Positions 15,901 to 20,794 of a stretch of DNA of 21,458 nucleotides are shown in pieces. The translations under genes and the position numbers were made by a program. Position 1 is the first letter of the stretch; each line of letters opens with the position of its first letter. Below the pieces are notes generated by a model. The model was given only the letters and a program-made list of their open reading frames with translations, was not told where the DNA came from and searched no databases. This stretch comes from Vicinamibacteria bacterium (GTDB lineage: Bacteria; Acidobacteriota; Vicinamibacteria; Fen-336; JAGNNV01). The stretch spans positions 1-21,458 of the forward strand of contig JAENWE010000148.1 of the NCBI GenBank assembly GCA_016650185.1. Direction: 5' to 3'.

Positions 15901-15947
15901 GCCTTCTCGGCTTCCTGGCGAGTCTTTATTGGATTGATCTTGGCCAA
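12918..15947 (-). CDS. Very large TPR-repeat protein with acidic low-complexity linkers
   Basis: A 1009-residue, probably cytoplasmic scaffold without signal peptide or membrane segment. Residues 1-390 are a continuous run of TPR-like helical pairs, such as AIPLYRQLVEDNP, EPYSRLADLYAKQG and AIQVLEKGLKID, ending at KKKK. After a short linker, 449-535 is another TPR-like block. Residues 536-705 and 755-865 are acidic, Pro/Ala/Glu-rich linkers with recurring L-D-L or L-S-L-D motifs. A single TPR-like unit lies at 707-745, and 868-1005 is a clean C-terminal TPR set with YNLGIAYKEMGLIDEAIAEF. The bead-on-string layout and acidic LDL motifs recall FimV-type hub proteins, but no LysM or membrane anchor is present. 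The start is TTG 15947 (TTG GCC AAG ATC). Partners are unknown. Confidence 0.85.
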   Translation of the reverse strand: MAKINPIKTRQEAEKAEKAGKLDQAIPLYRQLVEDNPRDWNTINKIGDLFAKIGKMHEAGDEYAKVAEFYARDGFHLKAIAIWKKINKLDPSVVEPYSRLADLYAKQGLVMEAKGQYQFVSEDHLKRGRLKEAAEILRKMVEIDSADLKTRSRLADIYTREGSTDKAVGEYIAISDELNLKGHPAEAIQVLEKGLKIDSGTRVKNQLGRVHLAQRSYDKAIAYLEEVTAQESTPEGLMQLGQAYLGAQRVTDAQSTLETVLEQAPESQEARIILVQIYAVQGRADEAYDAVIPLVEQLLLKRDTDRAGNILVQITTRSPHHVRTLQKLVEVARIKQNDRAVVQALSQLLEAHLASGSDRAAEDTAAQLVEVEPDNEQFKARLESLKKKKSAPVLAGPSKVVVEAKAAADMPLPPPMETEGTDDLDGLQFDTGAIVRPQGVSANSNTDREFIEEHLAESRVFRKYGLLDKAEEQVDLVLVRYPNIFDGRFEKKEIFKETERTEEAARECLWLADVALKDGNASLGKMLSDEAETLWPGISAAAAPEAAVEAALEAEPSAATGELSLDSLDDALFPALETIPEAAPEEPTLAMGFEESLGTDSEEEDLNLDVGIENDQPADVAEIPAADLDLGLSLDSGPGVEDDSAIQAAQAEAEALAAGFGDISAEDELPFPEPPSLPEEPDEAGPDVDFASGHIPRPVLPPEPAIDPEIAKALEEVDSYVALGFVDDAKDALRDALGRFPGDPSLAERASSLGLDLKAKAEPPPAPAPPRPATAAPISIPPPDEPLGPAPGESVDDLLSGLSFGDLPPAPEPAETPAAVNMRVAEASPFGDAAGIDLGAELSALFDAQPALEEAPIDENRSSSFEDQGLQDVFNEFKRGVDSQLAEGDYDTRYNLGIAYKEMGLIDEAIAEFQLAAKDAKRSLECSSMIGICFMEKGMADVAVQWYERGLLVQGRAPEEYRGLRYELGMAWEASGDLAKATATFGDLVREDPSFRDVSNKLRELQSRV

Positions 15948-16018
15948 TGGCGTTTTCGTGAGTAGGAGGTCTTGCCGTCGGTTCGAGGGCGGTCCGGTGG
16001 ATTATCGCTGGAGAGGGC

Positions 16019-16678
16019 TCAAAAGAGCCACCCCGTACGCTCAATAAATGTCTTCCGGTGAAACGGCGTCGGACCCAGGGTTCTCAAGGCCTGCAGGTGG
16101 GCGGCGCTCCCATAGCCTTTGTTCTCCTTGAGGCCGAAGCCGGGACAGGTGGAGTCCCACTCCTCGATCATACTGTCTCTTAGAACCTTGGCGATGATCG
16201 AGGCGGCGGCGATCGACACGGAAAAGCAGTCGCCCTTCACGATGGCGAGCTGACGGACGCCCACCAGGGGTTCGTCGATCCCGTCGATGAGCACCAGCCG
16301 GGGCGAGAGCTTGAGGCCGGACACCGCCCGGCGGATCGCCAGATGGGTGGCCATGCGTATGTTGAGCCGGTCGATCTCCTCGACGCCCGCGACGCCAATG
16401 GCCCAGGCAAGGGCGCCTTCCCGAATGCGATCAGCGAACTGCGCCCGCCTTTGTGCGCTCAGCTGTTTCGAGTCATTGAGCCCGGTCCAGTCGAACGACT
16501 CGCCCAGAATGACGGCGCCCGCGACCACCGGTCCAAACAGGGCGCCGCGCCCGACTTCGTCAGCCCCCGCCACGGGGACCTCGGACCGAGCCGCCGCCTC
16601 CCTTTCGAAGCGGTCGTCGCAGGGGCCGACCTCTGCCCCTGGCTCGCTGTCGACTCCGGTGTTCTTCTTGCGGCTCAA
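16019..16678 (-). CDS. rnhB: Ribonuclease HII
   Basis: A 219-residue type 2 RNase H that cuts RNA in RNA/DNA hybrids and starts removal of single ribonucleotides from DNA. The N-terminal block AGADEVGRG contains D40 and E41, LIDGIDEPL contains D132, and KGDCFSVSIAAASIIAKVLRD contains D150, giving the DEDD metal site. The GYGSAAHLQAL and GPTPFHRKTF segments are typical C-terminal features. The first 33 residues are a non-conserved charged extension. The start is TTG 16678 with an AGGCG-like site upstream; the next usable codon would begin at the catalytic strand, so TTG is preferred. It follows rplS by 31 bp, the usual rplS-rnhB order. A GGCTC-TTTT-GAGCC hairpin overlaps its stop codon (16016-16029). 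Confidence 0.95.
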   Translation of the reverse strand: MSRKKNTGVDSEPGAEVGPCDDRFEREAAARSEVPVAGADEVGRGALFGPVVAGAVILGESFDWTGLNDSKQLSAQRRAQFADRIREGALAWAIGVAGVEEIDRLNIRMATHLAIRRAVSGLKLSPRLVLIDGIDEPLVGVRQLAIVKGDCFSVSIAAASIIAKVLRDSMIEEWDSTCPGFGLKENKGYGSAAHLQALRTLGPTPFHRKTFIERTGWLF

Positions 16679-16709
16679 GCGAAACGCCTGAAGCCTCGAA
16701 CCGCCCGGC

Positions 16710-17156
16710 TTAGGAGGCGGCCTCGGCCGTAGCCTTGCCCTTGGCCTTCACCGGCTTGTCGCGGAGCTCGCGCAAGCGCAGCGCCTTGCCCTTCAGAGCG
16801 CGGACGAAATAGAGCTTGGCGCGACGCACATGATGTCGCTTCAAGACTTCGATCTTGTCGACCGAAGGAGTCGAGAGCGGGAAAATACGTTCGACGCCCT
16901 CGCCGAAAGAGATCTTGCGAACCGTGATCGAGCGCTTGACGCCCGTGCCCGACACGCCGATGACCAGACCTTCGAAGATCTGAATGCGCTCGCGCTCCTG
17001 ATCCTTGTCCTTCTTGGCCTTCGCGGTCTTCGCTTTCTGCTCCTCTTTGAGGACAGACTCACGCACCTTGACGTGTACGCGCACGGTGCTGCCGGGGCGA
17101 AGGTCGGGATGGATCTTCGGGTTGATGTTCTTTTCGATGGTGGCGATGGCGTTCAT
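16710..17156 (-). CDS. rplS: 50S ribosomal protein L19
   Basis: A 148-residue L19, longer than the usual 115 or so. Core motifs are LRPGSTVRVHVKVRE (19-33), RIQIFEGLVIGVSGTGVKRSITVRKIS (58-83), GEGVERIFPLSTPSVDKIEV (85-104) and RRAKLYFVRALKGKALRLRE (111-130). Two departures are a charged insertion of about 20 residues after VRE (roughly 34-54, KEEQKAKTAKAKKDKDQ) and a Lys/Ala-rich C-terminal tail. ATG 17156 is chosen because AGGAAA lies five bases upstream; a GTG at 17186 in the same frame sits inside a hairpin stem and adds ten non-homologous residues. It lies between trmD and rnhB. L19 sits at the subunit interface and contributes to bridges with 16S rRNA. Confidence 0.96.
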   Translation of the reverse strand: MNAIATIEKNINPKIHPDLRPGSTVRVHVKVRESVLKEEQKAKTAKAKKDKDQERERIQIFEGLVIGVSGTGVKRSITVRKISFGEGVERIFPLSTPSVDKIEVLKRHHVRRAKLYFVRALKGKALRLRELRDKPVKAKGKATAEAAS

Positions 17157-17161
17157 TTGGG

Positions 17162-17186
17162 TTTCCTGTGGGCTCCGAGAGCCCAC
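17162..17186 (-). promoter_or_regulatory. rplS ribosome-binding site with adjacent perfect hairpin
   Basis: On the minus strand GTGGGCTC-TCG-GAGCCCAC (17168-17186) is an 8-bp perfect stem with a 3-base loop, directly abutting the Shine-Dalgarno AGGAAA (17162-17167), five bases before ATG 17156. No T run follows, so it is not a terminator. A role in translation control or mRNA processing between trmD and rplS is inferred. Confidence 0.55.
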
Positions 17187-17250
17187 GAGTTTAGCCTAGT
17201 TGGGTCGCCTTTTCCGAGACGCGGATGGCAAATAACCTGGGGCATCGACT

Positions 17251-17940
17251 TCAGTTGCGGCGCAGGTCCGGCCGCCTCGAATCGGTGGCGATCGCGGCCT
17301 CGTTCCGTCTCCACTGCGCGATGGCCGCGTGGTCTCCGGAAAGGAGGACCTCGGGGACCTTGAGACCCCGAAAATCGGCGGGCCGGGTGTAGTGAGGATG
17401 GTCCAGCAGGTCGTTCTCGAAGCTGTCCTGTTCGCTCGACTCGGCATCGCCCAGTGCGCCCGGAATCAGCCGGACGCTGGCCTCGATCACGGCGAGAGCG
17501 GGCACTTCCCCGCCCATGAGGACGAAATCACCGAGACTCAGCTCCGCGGTGGCGAGCGATGCGCGGACCCTCTCATCGATCCCTTCGTACCGGCCACAGA
17601 GCAGGATAAGGCGTTCCAGGTTCGAATAATCACGCGCCTTCCGATGAGTGAACTTCTCGCCCCGCGGCGAGAGCAGGATGATCGGACGCGAAGGCGCCGG
17701 GCCCTCGGGCATGATCGCCTCTACCGCCCGGAAGAAAGGCTCGGCCTGCATCACCATACCCGGACCGCCGCCGAAGGGCGCGTCGTCCACCCTTCGGCGG
17801 CGATCCGAGGTGTGGATCCGTAGATCATGGGCATGAACCTCGGCCAGGCCAGTCTCAATCGCCCGCGCCACGATCCCATGGGCGAGAGCCTGCCGGATCA
17901 GATCCGGAAAAATGGTGATGACGTCAATACGAAGTGGCAT
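17251..17940 (-). CDS. trmD: tRNA (guanine-N1-)-methyltransferase TrmD
   Basis: A 229-residue SPOUT-class methyltransferase that makes m1G37 in tRNAs with G at position 36, preventing +1 frameshifts, using S-adenosylmethionine. The trefoil-knot motifs are complete: LSPRG (90-94), LLCGRYEGIDERV (113-125) and SLGDFVLMGGE (135-145), followed by VIEASVRLIPG. The catalytic aspartate is in QDSFENDLLDHPHYTRP (D172), and PFGGGPGMVM is at 55-64. Length is normal for the family, apart from a short RRPDLRRN tail. ATG start at 17940. It sits 60 bp after rimM and about 94 bp before rplS in the conserved order, so expression is expected to follow the ribosomal-protein operon. Confidence 0.98.
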   Translation of the reverse strand: MPLRIDVITIFPDLIRQALAHGIVARAIETGLAEVHAHDLRIHTSDRRRRVDDAPFGGGPGMVMQAEPFFRAVEAIMPEGPAPSRPIILLSPRGEKFTHRKARDYSNLERLILLCGRYEGIDERVRASLATAELSLGDFVLMGGEVPALAVIEASVRLIPGALGDAESSEQDSFENDLLDHPHYTRPADFRGLKVPEVLLSGDHAAIAQWRRNEAAIATDSRRPDLRRN

Positions 17941-18000
17941 TCAGGTTCGCCGAAGACGAGTCTAGCTCTTGCCTTCGTGGGCCCGTGCGCCTCCCGAGGC

Positions 18001-18552
18001 TCAGGAAGGCCCCGAGACCGTCCCGGCCGCCTTCACTCGCATGAAGCCCTTCTTGACGTCGACTTCGAGGACGAAGGCATCGACCAGAGGCAGGAGGGTC
18101 TCGCGCTGGTCGGCGTCGTGGATAACGAGAACCGGGGTCGGTCCGGTTTCCCACAGACTGGTCACCGTCCCGATAGAGGCCCCGGATTCGATCCGAACAT
18201 CGAGGCCGTGGAGCTCGTGATGGTAGTAGGAGCCCGCGGGAAGTTGGGGCAGGGAGTCGATGGGGATTCGCAGCTCGGCGCCCCGCAAGGACTCCGCCTC
18301 GTCCATGCCCACGATCCCCTCGAAGAGAATCACCAGGCGCCCCTTGTGAGGAAACATCGAGACCACACGAAGGCGAGACGATGATCCGGACGGCCGGACC
18401 ACGCGCACGTCCTCGAGTTGAGCGAAGCGCTCTTCGTTGTCGGTCAACGGCTCAACCACAACCTCGCCCTTGATGCCATGGGGGCGCAGAACCACGCCGA
18501 TGGTGACGCTGTCGGCGTCTTCGTCGGGAGGTTTCAAGCGAAGAGGATTCAA
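18001..18552 (-). CDS. rimM: 16S rRNA processing / 30S maturation factor RimM
   Basis: A 183-residue two-domain protein. The N-terminal RimM barrel includes IGVVLRPHGIKGEVVVEPLTDNEERF (18-43), with the conserved GxVxxxHGIKGEV core. The C-terminal PRC barrel includes LPAGSYYHHELHGLDV (about 105-120) and the YY motif needed for S19 binding in characterised RimM. It assists late maturation of the 30S head around S19 and 16S helices 31/33b. The start is TTG 18552: an in-frame TGA lies six codons upstream, and no ATG or GTG precedes the conserved region. GGGGGT is a possible ribosome-binding site. It lies 97 bp after rpsP. Confidence 0.96.
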   Translation of the reverse strand: MNPLRLKPPDEDADSVTIGVVLRPHGIKGEVVVEPLTDNEERFAQLEDVRVVRPSGSSSRLRVVSMFPHKGRLVILFEGIVGMDEAESLRGAELRIPIDSLPQLPAGSYYHHELHGLDVRIESGASIGTVTSLWETGPTPVLVIHDADQRETLLPLVDAFVLEVDVKKGFMRVKAAGTVSGPS

Positions 18553-18603
18553 GGGACCCCCGACCCGTCATCTCCGCGGACCAAGGACTCCGTGATGGCC
18601 CCC

Positions 18604-18641
18604 CCAAGACAAACGGGGCTAAGCCCTTGGAACCCTTGGAG
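18604..18641 (-). promoter_or_regulatory. Nested hairpin and short direct repeat between rpsP and rimM
   Basis: CCAAG (18604-18608) pairs with CTTGG (18626-18630), enclosing a GGGC/GCCC pair (18616-18619 and 18623-18626, sharing the edge base). Next to it lies a tandem repeat CCCTTGGAA-CCCTTGGAG (18624-18641). No T run follows on the minus strand. It could be a processing or attenuation element in the operon leader, or chance in G+C-rich DNA. Confidence 0.25.
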
Positions 18642-18649
18642 CGTGGGGA

Positions 18650-18904
18650 CTAGGCTGCGAGCTTCTCGGCCTTCCGGTGGCCTTTGATCAAGCTCTTCAC
18701 AGTATCAGAGGGCTGAGCGCCCTTCGAGATCCAGTAGTCGACCCGGTCGGACTTCAGAACGACCTTGCCGGGGTTCGCCCGGGGGTCGTAATGGCCAACG
18801 ATCTCAACGAATTTTCCGTCTCTCCAAGAGCGGGAGTCAGCGACAACGACGCGGTAATACGGCTTCTTGGTGGTTCCGGTACGGCGCAAACGAATAGCGA
18901 GCAT
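18650..18904 (-). CDS. rpsP: 30S ribosomal protein S16
   Basis: An 84-residue S16, the normal family length. The conserved parts are IRLRRTGTTKKPYYRVVVADSRSWRDGKF (4-32), EIVGHYDPR (34-42) and VDYWISKGAQPSDTVKSLI (55-73). S16 binds the 5' and central domains of 16S rRNA and is needed for early 30S assembly. The ATG start is preceded by AGGGG adjacent and by GGGAG about 11 bases upstream; the latter is the more plausible ribosome-binding site. It follows ffh by 26 bp, and rimM follows it after 97 bp. Confidence 0.98.
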   Translation of the reverse strand: MLAIRLRRTGTTKKPYYRVVVADSRSWRDGKFVEIVGHYDPRANPGKVVLKSDRVDYWISKGAQPSDTVKSLIKGHRKAEKLAA

Positions 18905-18930
18905 CCCCTAGTTTCTCCCGAAAAGGCCTT

Positions 18931-20280
18931 CTAAGACAACCCCGGCACGCCAAAACGCGAGGCCAGCTTGCGGAGCTTCGATCCCTTGGCGTTCTGCGCG
19001 GACATCATCCTCATCATTTTTCTCGTCTGTTCGTACTGTTTGAGCAGGCGGTTCACATCCTCAACCTTGGTCCCGCTCCCCAGGGCCATGCGCTTGCGGC
19101 GCGACCCGGAAATGATTTCGGGCCGTTTCCGCTCCTGGTTGGTCATGGAATCGAGGATCGCGACGAACTTCTTCATCTCGCCCTCGCCGTGGGCCATGTC
19201 CTCGTCCTTGACCTTGGGGACTCCCGGGATCATACGGACCAGATCACCGATCTTCCCCATTTTGCGCACCTGCTTGAGCTGATCGCGATAGTCCTCGAGC
19301 GAAAATTCGTTCTTCGCCATTTTGCCGGCCAGGGCTGCGGCTTTAGCGGGATCGATCGACTCTTCGACCTTTTCGATCAGGCCCATCACGTCGCCCATGC
19401 CGAGAATGCGACCGGCCATGCGGGAGGCGTCGAAGAGCTCGAAATCCTCGGCCTTTTCGCCGGTGCCCGCGAAGCGGATGGGGCATCCCGTCACCGACGC
19501 GGCGGACAGGGCAGCGCCGCCGCGCGAGTCGCCGTCGAGCTTGGTGAGGACGATTCCGGTGAGGCCGATCTGGTCGTGGAACGCGGAGGCGCTCACCAGC
19601 GCGTCCTGTCCGGTCATGGCATCGGCCACGAAGAAGACTTCGGACGCCTCGGCGAGAGCTTTCTGAGCCTTGAGTTCGGCCATCAGGTCTTCATCGATGT
19701 GGAGACGACCGGCGGTGTCGATCAGGAGGATGTCGTAGCCCATCGACCGACACTCGGCCATGGCCTTCTTGACGATCTCGAGCGGCGCGTCGGTCGGGGG
19801 CTGCATGAACTTGACCCCGATCTTGCCCGCGAGAATCCCAAGCTGTTCGCGGGCCGCGGGCCGGGCCACGTCGGTGGACACCACCAGCGGGTAACGACCG
19901 TTCTTCGAGAGGTACTTCGCGAGCTTCGAGACGGTGGTGGTCTTACCGGAACCCTGAAGGCCCACCATCATAATGACCGTCGGTGTGCGCTTCGACTCCT
20001 TGAGCCGGGGAGAGGCGGGGCCCAGCAGCGCGATCATCTCGTCGCGCACGATCCGGACCACGGCTTGACCGGGCGAGAGGCTCTTCAGCACTTCCTGTCC
20101 AACCGCCTTGGCGCGGACCTTCTCGAGGAAGTCCCTGGCCACCTTGAGGTTGACGTCGGCTTCGAGAAGAGCGATCCGAATGTCCTTCATCGCACCATCG
20201 ATATCGGCCTCGGTGAGCGAACCCCGGCCTCGGAGCGCTTTGAAGACGCCCTGGAGTTTGTCGGAGAGAGAATCGAACAT
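18931..20280 (-). CDS. ffh: Signal recognition particle protein Ffh (SRP54)
   Basis: A 449-residue GTPase that binds SRP RNA and signal sequences of nascent membrane proteins and docks with FtsY. The N domain is residues 1-90. The G domain has GLQGSGKTT (107-115), the DVARPAAREQL loop (137-147), DTAGR (188-192), TKLD (246-249) and GTGEKAEDFELFD (272-284). The M domain (about 325-449) is methionine-rich, with MTNQERKRPEIISGSRRKRMALGSGTKVEDVN (379-410), the RNA-binding helix-turn-helix, and a KMMRMM tract. The ATG start matches the conserved MFDSLSDKLQGVF. No SRP RNA gene was recognised in this window. A short hairpin lies 20 bases upstream of the start (20301-20315). Confidence 0.98.
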   Translation of the reverse strand: MFDSLSDKLQGVFKALRGRGSLTEADIDGAMKDIRIALLEADVNLKVARDFLEKVRAKAVGQEVLKSLSPGQAVVRIVRDEMIALLGPASPRLKESKRTPTVIMMVGLQGSGKTTTVSKLAKYLSKNGRYPLVVSTDVARPAAREQLGILAGKIGVKFMQPPTDAPLEIVKKAMAECRSMGYDILLIDTAGRLHIDEDLMAELKAQKALAEASEVFFVADAMTGQDALVSASAFHDQIGLTGIVLTKLDGDSRGGAALSAASVTGCPIRFAGTGEKAEDFELFDASRMAGRILGMGDVMGLIEKVEESIDPAKAAALAGKMAKNEFSLEDYRDQLKQVRKMGKIGDLVRMIPGVPKVKDEDMAHGEGEMKKFVAILDSMTNQERKRPEIISGSRRKRMALGSGTKVEDVNRLLKQYEQTRKMMRMMSAQNAKGSKLRKLASRFGVPGLS

Positions 20281-20300
20281 CGGCGAACGGCGGAGTTTAC

Positions 20301-20315
20301 CGTAGGGCTCCTACG
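20301..20315 (-). promoter_or_regulatory. Small perfect hairpin in the ffh leader
   Basis: CGTAGG and CCTACG flank a 3-base loop 20 bases before the ffh ATG, and GTAAAC rather than a T run follows. The structure is seen directly. It also contains the stop of the short 29-codon frame described in the findings. Function is unknown. Confidence 0.3.
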
Positions 20316-20395
20316 CCCGCATCAATCCGGCCAGTTCCTTCAGCAGCTTCGCGGCAACGACTGCGGTCGCCCAGACGAGAAGATGCCTTATCGCC

Positions 20396-20734
20396 TCAAT
20401 CTCCGATGGTGGATCCCAGATTCAGGCCCGAAGCCGGGTTGTCGGCGGAGACGATCTTGGACTGACCGTCCTGAGCAGTGACGTTCTCGTAGACCCCCGC
20501 GTCCCGCCGCACCAGTTTCGAGAATCCCAGATTCTTGAGCGCGGAATCGCCCTTCGGGAAGGACAGGGCCGGGGCATAAACGACGAGTTCGACCGGAGAA
20601 TCGGCCGGGGTACCCGCCGGGCCGATCATCGCCCGCTCGCAAAGCTCGCCCCAGGTCTTGAGGCGCTCGTTGACGCCGTGCCGAACCTCGACAATGAAAT
20701 CGTTGTCGGGACAGTGGTAGTCGTACCTTGGCAT
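20396..20734 (-). CDS. FmdB-like small protein with degenerate zinc ribbon
   Basis: A 112-residue protein whose N-terminus (MPRYDYHCPDNDFIVEV) follows the FmdB/CxxC zinc-ribbon pattern, normally MPxYxYxC-x-x-C-G-x-x-F-E-V. Only C8 and C32 remain; the partner cysteines are replaced (PDND after C8 and GELCERA instead of CPxCG), so zinc binding is doubtful. The second half, GFSKLVRRDAGVYENVTAQDG (70-90), matches the extended FmdB-like proteins I know only as putative regulators. The ATG at 20734 fits the family N-terminus; upstream codons in frame are not homologous. A weak GAGAG precedes it. It is divergent from the flavoprotein and 115 bp upstream of ffh, on the same strand. Function is not established. 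Confidence 0.7.
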   Translation of the reverse strand: MPRYDYHCPDNDFIVEVRHGVNERLKTWGELCERAMIGPAGTPADSPVELVVYAPALSFPKGDSALKNLGFSKLVRRDAGVYENVTAQDGQSKIVSADNPASGLNLGSTIGD

Positions 20735-20757
20735 GATTGGACTCTCGTGACGGCTTC

Positions 20758-20764
20758 TATTATC
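20758..20764. promoter_or_regulatory. Symmetric -10 element, candidate bidirectional promoter
   Basis: TATTATC reads TATTAT (5 of 6 to TATAAT) on the plus strand and GATAAT (5 of 6) on the minus strand. It lies between the divergent FmdB-like gene (start 20734) and the flavoprotein (start 20795). No good -35 was found in either direction. Symmetric -10 sequences are known to support divergent transcription in bacteria. Confidence 0.4.
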
Positions 20765-20794
20765 GCCCAGGCCCCTGGAACGCACCCAGCCGAC

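Noticed and set aside
14586..15965. 459-codon open frame on the plus strand opposite the TPR gene
   Set aside because: It is antisense to clear TPR repeats; its composition (Leu, Gly, Val, His, Arg mirror) follows from the opposite strand's codon bias and no motif is seen.
15948..16018. Promoter for the TPR gene, based on a minus-strand GATAAT at 16001-16006
   Set aside because: No acceptable -35 at 16-18 bp spacing; a lone -10 match is too weak to annotate.
17157..17186. Upstream GTG start for rplS, adding ten residues
   Set aside because: It would start inside the hairpin stem, the extra residues are not homologous to L19, and AGGAAA is correctly placed for ATG 17156.
20281..20395. SRP RNA or tRNA gene next to ffh
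   Set aside because: No SRP tetraloop context or tRNA TTC arm and acceptor pairing could be built in the 115-bp gap.
19189..20481. 430-codon open frame on the plus strand opposite ffh and the FmdB-like gene
   Set aside because: Opposite an intact ffh; the Arg/His/Gly-rich sequence without domains is a shadow.
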